Assembly (NCBI GenBank): GCA_032207245.1
Contig: CM063502.1
Location: 45,088,691-45,152,690 of the forward strand
Source: Pardosa pseudoannulata
Lineage: Eukaryota > Arthropoda > Arachnida > Araneae > Lycosidae
Direction of reading: 5' to 3'
DNA: 64,000 nt
Shown: positions 26,460-46,365 of the stretch, one piece after another
Position numbering within the stretch: the first letter of the stretch is position 1
Layout of the letters: the number at the start of each line of letters is the position of its first letter
The notes under the pieces: generated by a model
Databases searched by the model: none
What the model was told of the DNA's origin: nothing
The model's input: only the letters and a program-made list of their open reading frames with translations
Position numbers and translations under genes: made by a program

Positions 26460-26915
26460 CTTAAATAATTAATAAAGTAATAATATGAATTCCTAAAAAA
26501 CTGTTCAAAATCAGAAATAAAGTATCACATTATCTAATATTTTATTCTTCAATTAATCAGATAGCTATTTAAAATCCACTATCAATTTCAATTCATAGAC
26601 GTCCAGTTTATTGTTTGAAACCGTCACTACTCAAGAAAACGTTATCGCATTAACGAGCAGTTTGAAACCCCAAAGTTTCTAAGTAGTTTGGTGTGCATTA
26701 ATCTATAGGAAAATTATGCAAGAAGACAAATTCTTAATTTATCCAACAAATGGCAGATGGTTTAGTTAAAATCATTGACATGATTAAAGGGAAATTTGAA
26801 GTGAATTCTACCTCATGTTTCCATCATTTTTGTCTAGCCAAATCACGGAATTCATTAGAATTACTTTAAAACTATTAAGGATCACACGCAAAGTAAAACA
26901 CACGCAAACACACAC
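26460..26915. repeat. Microsatellite-bordered repeat, copy B
   Basis: The most diverged of three copies. It keeps TATCGCATTAACGA, CAGTTTGAAACC, AAAGTTTCTAAG, GTGCATTAATC and GGCAGATGGTTTAGT in the same order as copy A, about 905 bp downstream of it. It is preceded by the CA/TA array and followed by a new CACACACA/TATATA tract at 26905-26935. Confidence 0.85.
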
Positions 26916-26935
26916 ACACATATATATACATATAT

Positions 26936-29440
26936 TTATTTGTATACCTACATAATATTATATTTGTATCATCAAATATTAAAAGTTATTATCAGTTTCA
27001 TATAAAAACTGTTTTAAGTCCGATCTTTGCATTGACTTTACCAAACTAGGGTAATCGTATAACTTATAAATGCCATTGCTGGAAATTCACTCTTTTATGG
27101 AGAATAGCAGAAAAGAGAAGCTCCATAACAAGTTTAATCTTTAAAATTTGAAAGATCGGAAAAGAAATCGTTTTGCTAAGCATCAGGTGTACGGCTGGAT
27201 AAAGAAAATTAAGCAATGATGTGCAAAGAAATGTTCTAAATTTTTTTAATAGTATTTGACCACTTTTATTGCATAAAGTTAATTGCAGAAATCAAATTCA
27301 AACATTTTAGAAATGAAAATCAATAACTTTTTTTTCCTGGATGATCAGTTATAGAGTAAACTAAAGTGCTACAACATAATTTTCCTCAATCAAAGTTCTG
27401 AAATTTCTGTTTAAAAATCTAAATGAATTTCATCTAGTGGATCATCAATTCTTTCACAAAATTTTTATTAGAGGTTGCTCTTTATCAAAATGCATTATTT
27501 TACCAATATAGTGGTAAATATCTTTTACAGTAAAATTTCGTCTATAACCATCTTTATTCCATGTTATCACCAGCAAGTTCTTATATTTTACACTTATGTC
27601 AAATTGTTCATTGACATAGACAGATGTTTGGAGTGAGACAGGTTAGTAATTATCTAGACCAAGATGTTCTAGATGTATCATTTAAGATTACATGTACAGA
27701 AATTCTATGTCAACATGCATCGAATGACTTTATCTTCTCGCTCTAAGCTACATGCGCAATGTTATATACCTTCATGGATTTTTTATGGTGTCTATGAATT
27801 TGCTTCATGTTATTAAAAGTAATAAACAGTTTTCAATTCTTGTAAATATTAAACACTAGGAATTTCTACTCATATCATATTATACAGATGTGTCTATGAA
27901 GCACAAGGCTACCAAAAATTCTATTGAATACTGTCTGTGTTTGTAAATATTATAAAGGAATTCTTTAATAAATATAAATCAACTTGATACAAATTTTCTT
28001 CTGTAACTTAAATTACTTCTGTATGATACTGTTGTTATCATTTTCTTTGCTAGAGCACTAAAATCTGAATGCTTTTTCAGCATTAACAGATAGCGTCCAA
28101 CTTCAAAAGGCAATGGGATATTTGTAAATATATCTTACTGCATAATCGCGATTTATTTATCAACTTTACATTTCTCAATGAATGAAGATGTTAATCAAGA
28201 TATTATTTATTTGTTTACGGATTTTTGATAGAATCATGGGGCAAGTACCAGTTATCACGCATACCAGATAAATCACTCTGTCGAAAAAGTAATTTCATAA
28301 GTCTCAATATTGGGATGTATATGCCAGACACTTTCAACTTGACTTCAAATTATAGCGAAAAACATGTAATTTTCAAAAATTCAAGAGAATATTTTACTTG
28401 AACTATAGTGCACTAATAGATAATTGTGGGTAGGCTTAAAATTTCCACCACTTACCATTGGTTGCAATGAGTATAAAAATTAACAGATCAAAATATAGCC
28501 AATCAGCACCCTTCTTTTAAGCCACATTAAGAAGTTTGATGCTGTAGTATCTTACTACGCTGTTGTCAAATTTTTAGATTTTTACTACATTTTTTTATAT
28601 TTAGCATAGAAAATCTCTGTTGCATTGATTTGGTATACATATTTTTATAGTATGTATGTAATATTATTAAGATTTATTATATTAAATATTTTTATATTTC
28701 TGAGTACATAATAATGACATTTCGAATGGACAACTATGTAATTGCATGATATATTGAGTCTATTCATTTGTTTAAAAAAACTTTACTCATAAATCCATAG
28801 GTATTTTTCTGTAATTTAACAGTGAATTGACATACTTGATAAAAAGCGATTTCAAAACAAGAAAATATTTTATGCAATATAAACAAAAGTTATGATATGT
28901 AAGTCCTATATCCTGTAAAGACTAAATTTTTTTAAAATTAGAAACTTAAAAAAAACAGTTTTATAAATATAAAATCATTTGCTTTAATAAATAATTTAGA
29001 ATTAAAACAAAAAGGAATTTAACATTGCATGTTTTGCATCTTGGATCCATGATGTGGTAACAGAAACAAAAAAAGTCCGAGGTACAACATTTAAATCATC
29101 CAAACATTTGTTATATACAATCATCTAGAGGTAAATTTAATGTTATAAATGTAGAATTAATACGTTATTAAGTAGTACCTGGTTTACCAATAAAATTTAT
29201 TGTTGATAATAGTTTGACTGTGTTAACCTGAAGAAAAGAGAACACGAACTCAAAATATTTACTTTATAAATGTTTATAATTTTTATACTAATTTCTATTA
29301 TCTGATATACACACTCCCTTCTTTATGATAAAATTAAACTGTCTGATCTTCAAGCAAGTATTTAAGTGAAGATTAAATATTAAAAAAAAACCTCAGATCA
29401 AAACATCATAAGATCAAGGTAAATTATCCACACTTTCCTC
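26936..29440. other. AT-rich, nothing recognised
   Basis: About 2.5 kb of AT-rich DNA with no supported gene or element. No frame exceeds about 60 codons. Confidence 0.5.
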
Positions 29441-29469
29441 TACACACATACATAGATGTGTGAGTAATT

Positions 29470-29890
29470 ATTCTGTAAAACTGTTAGAAGCCCTTAATGG
29501 AGTATTGAATTATTAAGTTGAGTTTCTTATATCTAAGTAAACAAAGACTTAATTCATATTAACCAAATAACTATGAATTTACTTTCCTCGAAAGCCAGAT
29601 TATTATCTGGAAATGGCAAAAGTCAGGAAAAAGTTATCGCATTAACGATTGGTTTGAAAGTAGAAAATTCCTGAGCAGGTTGGTCTGCATGAATCGATAG
29701 AAGATTAAGGAAGCAGAAAAATTCTTATTTCGCCCAACTAGCGGCAGCTGGTTTAGTGACAGTCTTTGGCAGAAAACTATTACAATTATTTTGAAAAGAA
29801 AGCAATTGAGCATCGAATAAGAAACACACACATATAAATCCGTGTATATGGAAGCTTGATGCCAACATATATACATTTTCATAAGTTTAA
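29470..29890. repeat. Microsatellite-bordered repeat, copy C
   Basis: Closely related to copy A (shares CCAGATTATTATCTG, CGCATTAACGATTGGTTTG, AATCGATAGAAGATTAA and GCAGCTGGTTTAGTGACAGT). It lacks about 100 bp after GTGACAGTCTTTGGCAGAA that copy A has. It ends in a short ACACACACATATA tract, as the others do. The minus-strand frame at 29634-29882 crosses this repeat, is not conserved in copy A and is rejected as a gene. Confidence 0.9.
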
Positions 29891-31030
29891 AAAATATTAT
29901 CCCACATTAAATTATAATATTTTGTTAAAATATATATATATTAAAAATGTATTAAGCATTAAAACTGTAAATATAGAAATAAATAGAGAATAAAGCAATT
30001 GGGTAAATATGGGGAAAATATTATGTAGTTGACCCATTTTAAAGAAGATAAATTTGTATAAATATTTAGTTTATTTTATTCATTCTACCAGTTTTGGAAA
30101 AGTTTAATTATATTTTCTAATATACATCTTAAATAAAACGTGCAGAATTGAAGTTTAGAATTAAAAAAGAAATAAAATATAAATGCAATTATTACAATAT
30201 TAAAAAATATTAAAATTTTTTTGAGTTATTATAAATGCTTTTTATTGCTATATATTTTAAGACAAAATTAAATTTTAAATCGCTCCATCTATTGGATATT
30301 TAAAAGCTAGATACTGCTATTTGATAACCATAATATATAACTATAAATTTGATAACCATAAATTCTACATAAAGAGTAAAAGAAAGAGCTTTTAAAAACT
30401 GTGCTTTTTACTTAGAACTTACTACATATTGAGAAATATATTTTTCTCATTTTCAGTTTTAATTAGAAAATAGCTGAAATAATTATTATATTCGCTAAAA
30501 CAAATTCTAGTAAAAAACTAAAAAAGGAAATTAAATGTTAAGTTAATGAAAAAATCTTTTTCTGTGGCTTTGAAAATTTTTGAGTGAATATATACACATT
30601 TTTATGTATTTCAAATCCAAATGGCAGTAGCTCTAAGAGTCAAGCATAAGTAAACTGTCAGTCTTTGTAAGTGTTGAAATACACTCTTTACTTTGCCATA
30701 AGTTAAAAATTACGAATTAATAAAACTCCAGAGATGTCTAGCTATGGAAAAAATTTTAAAAACTTTTTACAATCAAAATTCTATATAAAATGAAGCCCAA
30801 TCCTTAGAAACTCCAAAATGTGAGTAAAAAGTGGTAAAAATGTACAAACCTTTTTGATAATAACCATAACTTGAAGGGTAACATTGCAATACCTCTGAAA
30901 ATATCTGTGCTAATCAAAATGAATTATTAAATGGGCTCATTTAGTTCAAGGAGAGGAGTCAGGTTTAGTGCTATTGTAGAAAATCAAAAAGGCTGAATGA
31001 TGAGACAAAGACTTCAAATAAACATGTTTC
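29891..31030. other. AT-rich, nothing recognised
   Basis: No gene or element boundary seen. Confidence 0.5.
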
Positions 31031-31035
31031 TGGGA

Positions 31036-31290
31036 GGAAAAGTAATTGAAATGCTGCTATTTGGGTGATCTCCAAACAATGCGTCTCGTATTCTAGACAT
31101 GATTCAGCATCTGATCTCAAGGTAGTCAAAGTTTTGAAACTAAAAAGTTTGAAAAGTTACCCGACGAACAGTACAAGATCAAATAAGAATAAAAACAGTT
31201 CGCAAGATCGATATTTAGCATTAACTGCCAGCATAAGATATATTATTGTGCCAGAGAGCTGGGACTAACGATCAGAGCTTCTTTAGAAGG
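31036..31290 (+). pseudogene. Possible Tc1-like transposase relic (N-terminal part)
   Basis: The 31065-31268 frame contains QDRYLALTA (31203-31229), which closely resembles DDRYLAVTA in the Tc1 transposase at 13.5 kb and sits in the same position in that family, just after the GRPR linker. About 55 codons upstream is GKVIEMLLFG-like sequence where Tc1 proteins have their first helix-turn-helix, a plausible distance. Just downstream, in another frame, ARELGLTIRASL (from about 31250) could continue the protein. No termini, catalytic motifs or second HTH were found. This is consistent with an old fragment of a different Tc1 lineage, but it rests on one nine-residue match. Confidence 0.3.
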
Positions 31291-31350
31291 GAAAATTTCG
31301 AAGTTTTTCGAAGTTATTTCGAAGTTTCGAACTTTTCGAACTTTTTACAG
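31290..31350. repeat. Cluster of TTCGAA palindromes
   Basis: TTCGAAGTT occurs three times (about 31298-31334) and is followed by two copies of its complement-like TCGAAC. The run can fold into several alternative short hairpins. Confidence 0.7.
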
Positions 31351-33078
31351 GTTACACTATCTTGTTAGTCTGTATGTCAGCCGATCAGTAACTTGTATTT
31401 TCCCAACACATATCCATTAACACTCTTGCCTAAGCCATATTTTTGAGGACCACCATTGGAATTTAAAACAGTGGGCCACTGCGATGTTTAGTAACGAGTA
31501 CCCCGTTAATCTGAATACAAATTCTCATCGTATAATGATATGAAGAGAACGCTAAATATGTTTTCCCAAAGGAAACATGCCATTACTAAACCCAATTCCT
31601 GAGTTAAAACAAGTTCTCCATAATTCATGCAACTCTTTTAAGCCCCTAATTATCGCCAGTTTCATAGAAAATATAGAAAATCGCAGTTCTGCATGTATGG
31701 TTTCCAGACCAAATTAAACTTATAAATATCTTTTATATTTCAAATTCTTTAACTAAAATTTATACTTTTTGTAAATAATATAAATTACCAAGGTATATAA
31801 TATTATTCTTTTCATTCTTTTCAGCTTATATAACGATATCACACTTGTATACCAAGTTCCATACCATTTTGAGTTGTATTTTCACATTCACTTAGATTCA
31901 CATAAATATTAATCATGATTAATTTATGATACCAGTGTATTTACCACAGCTTCCGGAATATTGATACTTTTCCTGTTCTGTTCTGTCTATAAAAGTTTTA
32001 TGTAATTAAACATACACAGAATTGAATTTAGCAAATAAAAAATGTAATAAATATTTAATCCTTAAATGCATATTGAAATTTTTGAGTCATTACGAACACC
32101 TATTTCTGTTTGAAATCATATTGTTAAATGTTATAAAATTCAAAAATAAATAAATTTGTAGTCATTCAAAGTATATAATATTTAAAAGCTATTTGCTTGC
32201 TCATAATTTAATAGTCATCAGTTGAAGAAATATCTGGTTATGGAACAGATTTTATAAAATTCTTACAACCGCATACTTTATATAATATCCTAACTATTCT
32301 ACTCAAAGTTATTTAATACAGCTTGTGAAATATAGTTCTTTCTTCTTTTATGATTACAGTGATTTAATTTATAGCACCGTGTGCACTAAAATTTGTGGAG
32401 GTCTTAAAATAACTTCCAAAGCGCACTGTGTGGGTTATATTATCTTAACTGCCTAAAAGAAGGTTATAATGCAAAAGATTACGAAAGAAAGAACTTTTAT
32501 TTCTTAGAATAAAAGTAACTTTTTAAGTACATGTCCGAGTTTCAGTAAAGAAAATGCAAAGAATTTTTAAACGCTACGCTTTTCAGAGAGAAAAAAATAT
32601 GGCGTAAGAAATCATGCTGTTTCACAAAATCTTTTCCATATTTTCTTTTCAATTGCAGAGGAATATTATGATATCCATTACATTTCGCGGATGAAGTCAT
32701 ATAATTCTAGCTATAAATATTGTTTTTAAATTTAGTTTCCTGGAAATATTTTGTCAGATTAATATTTCAGGATGCTAATATTTTAAGAGATTTTAGGAAC
32801 GGAAAACTTAACCGCTTCTGCATTTTTTCATAAAAAATCATATCTAAGGATTTCTTCTCCGCAAGATTAAAAACATATCTTTTCAAATAAAGTAATACAA
32901 AATATATTTCATACAATAAATATTACCTGAAATTTAGTATTTTATTTATAGTTATAACACATACATATATGTATATATATTATATATATTATATATATAT
33001 ATATATATTTTATGTATATTAAATATATTAAATATACTATATATATTATATATATAATATTTATTATAAATATTATAT

Positions 33079-33116
<38 letters not shown>

Positions 33117-34689
33117 GTGTGTATGTATGTATAAATATTGCTGATTTTCTTAAATATTCAAGAAATTGAAGTGATTATCCTAAATGTGCCGAATATTATT
33201 TGCCATCTGTGACTAAAATATACTTCATAATCTTTAAATGAGAGCTTAAAGTAATGTAACATTACCGGAAATATATCAATCTAATTTATTTTAGTTTTAC
33301 AATATCATATACTTACACTTTATATTTAAAATTTGTAAAAGGTATGCAAGTAAGAAGATACATTTTTATCATAATTTTCGTCTTTAGTATTTCAGAATTC
33401 GTACATAAACTGAATAGAACATTCAAATTTAATCAGGTTGAATTTTTTCAGAGGTTTCATACCTCTTAAATAAATCATTGCATGCTGAATGTGTGTCAGT
33501 TTTAACATATCATTCAATTGCTTGATAATATAACAAAATTATGAAAATGTTATTTTTAGATATTCATGACTTATTTCGTGCGTTAGAAAGTTATTCGTTT
33601 TAATTTATTAAAATAAAAATGTTGCTTAATTAATATAGAAAATATCCATTATCACTATCCGAAATATTTAACAATTCCAATAGGTAGATAAACCTAAACT
33701 TCGTTTTCTGCTTATATATTTGTATTATCTATAGAATGAATAAAGAAATCATTCAGATAGTGAAACAGTTGTGCACTTTTAATGATCAATTAGTTGGTTT
33801 CAAAGCTAATTCTATATATTTTTCTAATTTTTAACAGTTTTTTAAATTTTTATGTACTGTGTTGTTTTATGCAATATCAATTTATTGTATATGATACAGT
33901 TTTTATACCTCAGTAATTTAAATTGTAGATTAATACTTGTATTTTAAGTTGAGTTATTGTGATGGCATCAATATAAAATCTATACATTTTTTAACAGTCC
34001 AATGTATTATTTATTCTGTGTTTTTCTAAATGAATTAAAACTTCTTCAAATACCTGAATTCATTATAATAACTTATCTCATGATTTTATAAGAGGTGAAA
34101 CATTTCTTAAATGATTTACAAATTTTATACTATTTTATGAAATATTAAGAGTCATATATTGAAATAGAAAAAACATATCCATATACGAAGACTATTTTAG
34201 AAGGTATGAGACCGCATAAACTTTCTATTAATTTCGAAACATTAATTTATTGCAAAGAATAAAATTATGAGAATAATTATATAAAAGACTATCTACTTTT
34301 CTGAACAATCCAAAGCATTAAACGTCTCAGTTTTGGAAAGCATTAAGAACTCTCCGCAACATTACGACGATTTAAGGAAAGTGTTTTCAGTTCTTGGGAT
34401 GGAATCTTTGGTTACACTTAGCAAGCAGAGAGATTACTTATTACGTAGTTTTAGAGAGGTGTTGCTTGTAATTATCGTGGGTAAGGGAAAGTGATTCCCA
34501 AAAGCTGGTGTGTGGAGTTTGTACACTATTCATGTACAAAAGCAGTCTACTAAAATGCAGATGAGGATCCTCATTAAAACTCTGACACGCCCCACAGTTG
34601 CTTATTAAAACACTTAGCAGTATTTAGTAATGAAGATGATATCAAAATTAATGCAGAAATTTTAATAGTTTAGAACATTTTAGACACTT
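31351..34689. other. AT-rich, nothing recognised apart from a TA tract
   Basis: No supported gene. A GC-richer block at about 34310-34600 has no identifiable frame or repeat. A 16-bp palindrome ATTAATCATGATTAAT lies at 31908-31923. The imperfect TA tract at 32959-33130 is listed separately. Confidence 0.5.
32959..33130. repeat. Imperfect (TA)n tract
   Basis: TA-rich with TATTATA and AAATATT interruptions, ending GTGTGTATGTATGTATA. Older or less homogenised than the arrays at 15-26 kb. Confidence 0.85.
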
Positions 34690-35650
34690 CTACTTTTAAT
34701 TATTCAAAAGATTTTATATTTCTGTTTACTTCTTTCTCCAAAGTTAGTAGTTATTAGTTGAAAAATTTCTAAGTTATGTTAAAAATATTTTATTTATAAA
34801 GTATATTTATTAAATAACAAATTATTTCAAGAATATGATTAGTTAAAATCTTTCCTGGTTTGAGGTTAAAAGCAATTTAATAAAACACCGTAAAATAAAT
34901 AAAGACTTTTATCATGAAATTTTCATCATGACATAATATTCAAAAGATTGTATATTTCTGTTTACATCTTTCTCCAAAGTTATTAGTTATTAGTTAAAAC
35001 ATTTCTAAATTACGGTGAAAATATTTTATTTATAAAGTATAATTATTAAATAACAAATTATTTCAAGAATGTGATTATTTAAAAGATTTACAGGTTTGAG
35101 GTTAAAACTTATTTAATAAAACATCATTAAATAAATAAAGACTTTTAGCATGTCATTTTTATCATGACATAATATTCAAAATATTTTGTATTGCTGTTTA
35201 CTTCTTTCACCAAAGTTAGTAGTTATTAGTTGAAAAATTTCTAAATTATGATGAAAATTTTTTATTTATAAAGTATAATTATTAAATAACAAATTATTTC
35301 AAGAATATGGTTAGTTAAAAGCTTTACTGGTTTGAAGTTAAAAGTTATTTAATAAAACATCATTAAATAAATAAAGATTTTTATCATGACATTTTTATCA
35401 TGACATTTAATTATCATGACATAATATACAAAAGATTTTATATTTCTGTTTACTTCTTTCACCAAAGTTAGTTGTTATTAGTTGAAAAAAATCTAAATTA
35501 TGATGATAATATTTTATTTATAAAGTATAATTATTAAATAACATATTATTTCAAGAATATGATTAGTTAAAATCTTTACTGGTTTGAGGTTAAAAGCTGT
35601 TTGATAAAACATCATTAAATAAATAAAGACTTTTATCATGACAACTATTG
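34690..35650. repeat. Tandem array, unit about 236 bp, 4 copies
   Basis: ATTCAAAAGATT-like anchors occur at 34702, 34938, 35174 and 35426 (steps 236, 236, 252). Every unit has TTTCTGTTTAC, CACCAAAGTTAG-like, AGTTATTAGTTGAAAAATT, TTTATTTATAAAGTATA, ATTATTTCAAGAAT, GTTTGAGGTTAAAA and ATAAATAAAGACTTTTATCA. The third step is longer because a TATCATGACATTT-type motif is locally re-duplicated at 35385-35425. Noncoding. Confidence 0.95.
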
Positions 35651-42104
<6,454 letters not shown>

Positions 42105-42630
42105 CATTTCTTTATTTCTTATATTTTACGTATACCTTATATTACAACATTATTTTTACATTTATTTAGTTTTTACATTTTTTAATTATTTGCAGTTTAT
42201 ATAAATAATGGTTTCAATTTATAATTGATATCTATTTTTCTTTATTTCTTATATTTTACGTATACCCTATATTACAACATTGTTTTTACATTTATTTAGT
42301 TTTTACATTTTTTAATTATTTGTAGCTTATATGAATAATAGTTTCACATTGATAATTTCTATATATTTCTCTTTATTTCTTATATTTTACGTATACCCTA
42401 TATTACAACATTATTTTTACATTTATTTAGTTTTTATATGTTTTAATTATTTGCAGTTTATATGAATAATGGTTTCAATTTATAATTTATATCTATTTTT
42501 CTTTATTTCTTATATTTTACGTATACCCTATATTACAACATTATTTTTATATTTATTTAGTTTTTACATTTTTTAATTATTTGTAATTTATATGAATAAT
42601 GGTTTCACATTGATAACTTATATATATTTC
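42105..42630. repeat. Tandem array, unit about 130 bp, 4 copies
   Basis: TTTATTTCTTATATTTTACG starts units at 42111, 42241, 42372 and 42502 (steps 130, 131, 130). Each unit continues TATACCCTATATTACAACAT, ACATTTATTTAGTTTTTA, TTTTAATTATTTG and AATAATGGTTTCA. Copies are very similar, so amplification is fairly recent. Confidence 0.97.
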
Positions 42631-44094
42631 CTCACTGCACTGAGTTTCAAAGTTGTTTTACTAATTTTAAATATCCATTAATAATATTCTGCAACGCTGC
42701 ATATAATTATCCACTATACTTTGTGGTATTCTGGAAATTATCTATACCCTGAAATTGTTGCGAATATCTCATATTATATTATGAATATGGTGTATAGAAA
42801 TTCTCTTGAAGTCTGTTAAGAAGTTCTAATATATATATTAAATACATAGTAGGAAGTCTTTCAAGATGAATTTAACATAGTTGTACTAATTCATCGATAA
42901 CGGCTTTTACATGCATGCCTTTTACTCAAATATTACACTTATTTTATAAAATCAATGCGTATCTGAAGAGTTTTATACCTATATATTTCGATATGCCTAA
43001 AAAGTTACGAAAAGTAATTATGATAATAAGAATAATAATTTCTCATTAATGGTTAATACTTAGAAAGTAATGTGAAGTAAATTATTAGATATATTGAATG
43101 TAACATTGAAAATTTTATTACGTTATTCAAAGACATAAAAGAGCAAGATTAATATTCTTATTTTACTTATAAAATATCTTCGATTATGATTACAGAAAAA
43201 AGGATTTTCTGAAGATAAAGGATAGATTAAGTATGTTAGTATGTTAAGTATATACTTTGATAAGTTACATATTTGTGTGCTAGAATTGTACATTTTATCT
43301 AATATATCCTAAAATACGAAAGTCAGAACCATGAATCAAAGCATCAGCATATCACCAAAGTAGAACTGTGTATTAACGTTGGTTGAGCATTGCTCATATT
43401 CTTTTTCTCGTTCACACAGATTCTTTTCAAACCTTAACCTCAAGGCTTTCCTATTTCACGGTAGAATACTCGAAACATATTTCTTATTCCACGCCACTGA
43501 GTATCGAATTATTGTATAGCGTCTAAATTTATTCCAGTTGAGGATGGATGACTTCATTATCCTATTATGTTGTTTTGAGTTATGTTTCGTTAAGGATTAA
43601 AAGACTTCCTTACTGGTGTTTGCACATGAAAGGAACTTCGACATATTGGGTGCAATTTAAATTGCATAAATATGACGTTAATTTTATAAATAATTGTTTC
43701 CTGAGACAGAATCTTTTGACAGATAAATTAGTATATTGCAGTTAATTTCAGAATTGATTGAATTATTCCTAGGTATAAAGTTAATTTTTTAACTTTGTTC
43801 AAGAAGTAACGATGCATAAAAATTAATCTTGGCAACTGCTTATGAATAAAATATAATTTTTACATTAACGATAGTTTATTTTCACCTGATTACAGAAATA
43901 TCCTTACACTTTTTGGATAGTGTTAGAACTATATTATGTTAAATCATAATTATTATATAATTTCATCTTTTTAAGACAGTTAGAAATCGTTTACTTTTAT
44001 CGTCATTTAAATATAAAATGATTTTATTAACATTATTATATATAAAGTACTTTAAATGTACTCATAAAACAATAAAATGATAGCTACTAAATCC
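42631..44094. other. AT-rich, nothing recognised
   Basis: A 65-residue frame at 43548-43745 starts from a non-standard codon and has no recognisable motif. The DNA at about 43380-43640 is less AT-rich than its neighbours. No gene is called. Confidence 0.45.
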
Positions 44095-44545
44095 TTGATA
44101 TGAATTAAACTGTTATTTAGTCACTATGTAAGTAGATAGCTAATGACATAAATTATTTTTTTTAATTCCTAAAATCATAAAATGTATACAAGACAATAAA
44201 CTATTTATATCGTAATATAACATAAAATATAAAACCAACGTAAATAAAGCTGCCATAGATAGAGAAAATAATCAGACAGCCGTTTCGTTCAGTAGTATGA
44301 ATTAATATGATGATTATGATGAATTATTGTGAAATAATTGATGTGAAATAAACTGTTGTTTATTTACTATCTAAGTACATAGCTGATGACATAAAATGAG
44401 TTTTTTTAATGTCCCAAAATCATAAAATGTTTACGGAAAGCAATAAATAAAATATTTATACCGGAATATAGCATAAAATGAAAAGGCAAAGTAAATAAAG
44501 CTGTTATAGATAGAGAAAATAAGCAAAAAGCTGTTTCGTTCAGTA
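44095..44545. repeat. Two-copy tandem repeat, unit about 245 bp
   Basis: AACTGTT at 44108 and 44351 opens two units sharing GTAAATAAAGCTG, ATAGATAGAGAAAATAA and TTTCGTTCAGTAGT (44283 and 44534). Copies are diverged by substitutions and small indels. Confidence 0.9.
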
Positions 44546-46269
44546 GTTTTGAGAATCTTGCTTATTAATGCAGCAACAATGCAGCTATCTGCGCGCTTTA
44601 ATTATTTATGTCTCTGACTTCGCATATAATAATATGAAATGCTTATTAAACACCATATTCTGGTATTGTAATATATAACAGCAGCTTCTTTGGAAATGAT
44701 AAAAATACAATTTTATAAAATTTGTTAGTGACTCCATTGAAATTTAAACCCATTGAAATATTAAACACATGAATAGCTTAATAATATAATATTACTTGTT
44801 TGTAAGTATGGTTTTTTTAATCCTTCCTTTGCAAAACTTTTATTTTCTATTTTGAAGGAACCGAATTAAAAACAACACTATATTTATTTCCCTAGTTATA
44901 TTTCTAAACATCCATGACTCTTTTTACTATATACAACTTGTGAAATATAGTTTTTAATTTATATTCTTACAATGTTGGCTAATTTTATTAGATATTAAAA
45001 AAGTTTAAAGAATATTTTTTATTATTTATAACACTTTTAATATAATTTTACATTTATTCTTTAGTGAGATAATTAAAGTATTTATTATATATGGAATTAC
45101 TCTATAGCTCTATACACAGAAAATGGAGTACATATTTAAAGAGAAATATTCTATATGTAAAACATGTCTTTTCAGTACATATTCTAAACGTGAAATATTT
45201 TCTCAATCACTCTGCTGTTGACAAAGTAACCATTATTTATGATTGATGGCGCATGGTTTCGTTATAATGCTAAATGCAAAAGTCACTTCATTGCATTTGC
45301 TTACATTTCTGTTTTCAAATGTTAAATTTACAACTGGTTCATTTAACATATTTATCATTACCCGAAACTTATTAAAATATCTCAGTTATGTGGAATATAT
45401 AATTATACAGTGCTAAACTAAATAATTTTCATTAAATAATATACTTTAATCTAAATATTATTTATGTATATGCATTGTATATTACATGTAAAATACTGTA
45501 TGCTTTTATACATAGTGTATTTGCCGTACAGCATATATGAATTTAAATTTATAACAGATAATTTAAATTTGAACTCTATTAAAGATATAAGTTTTACGTT
45601 GCAAGTAAAAAAGACAATTTATTTTTATCTGATTACAAACTTATTAATAAAGCATTTTTTAAAGCATATTTTATATGATAGTTAAACTGCTCCATTTCCA
45701 CTGGAAGAAAGATAGGAATAAATCAAAATTGAAATAAAGAAAAAACTATTTACATTTTATTTTCTATATAAATTTTATTTTCTACAAATTGTAAAGATAT
45801 ATTTTCTAACAATGAAAATCAAATTTAACTTATAAATAATGTTATCTCTGACTTGGCTATTTTTATTGAAACTGGTGTACCAAATTAAATGTAATATTTT
45901 AACAACTAGAATAATTGATATGTCAAGAAACAGTAATAATTCTAGAAAAGTAATACAACAAAAACTACAAAGAAAATATAAGAATTTATGTGCTTTTGAA
46001 AATAGTGCACGATTCTAGAGATGTAAGCATAGCAATCTGTAGCCTATAAACGTAAAAACAATGTTAATTATGGAAAAATAATAACTAAGTTGCAGTTTTG
46101 CAGCTACAAACGTGCTGTACTTATGAGAGCAAAATTGCATTCAATCTGATTCGGCCTCTGCGTTTTCACGCATTGATAATGTACTTCGTTTCTAGCAACA
46201 AAACTGCTGTTTCCGTTTAATGTTTTTTTGTGCTGTATTTATGTTGTCTTTTCCCTTTCCTTTCTTTGC
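44546..46269. other. AT-rich, nothing recognised
   Basis: The frame at 45464-45685 is low-complexity and without motif. No element boundary seen. A less AT-rich patch at about 46130-46250 precedes the next SINE copy and could belong to it, but I cannot align it. Confidence 0.45.
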
Positions 46270-46365
46270 CGAGCAAGGGCCGAATGGAAGGAATCGGCTT
46301 TAAGCAGTAGGTCCTGGTCTTTTTAGCCCTAGTGTTGCAGAAGAAGTAGACCGTAGAGCTCCTAA
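46270..46365 (+). mobile_element. Internally deleted copy of the 16.5-kb SINE
   Basis: GAGCAAGGGCCGAATGG parallels GAGCGATGTCCGAATGG (A-box region) of the 16.5-kb copy. It is joined directly to AAGGAATCGGCTTTAAGCAGTAGGTCC-like sequence, so the anticodon arm and B box are missing. The body then matches: AGCCCTAGTGTTGCAG versus AACCCTCGTGTTGCAA, and AGTAGACCGTAGAGC versus AGTAGATCGTAGAAC. The 3' side has three near-repeats of CTTTTAG (46378-46432), possibly a SINE tail. Without the B box it should not be transcribed by Pol III. Confidence 0.8.

Noticed and set aside
31908..31923. 16-bp palindrome ATTAATCATGATTAAT
   Set aside because: Short AT-rich palindromes are expected at this base composition; no gene nearby.
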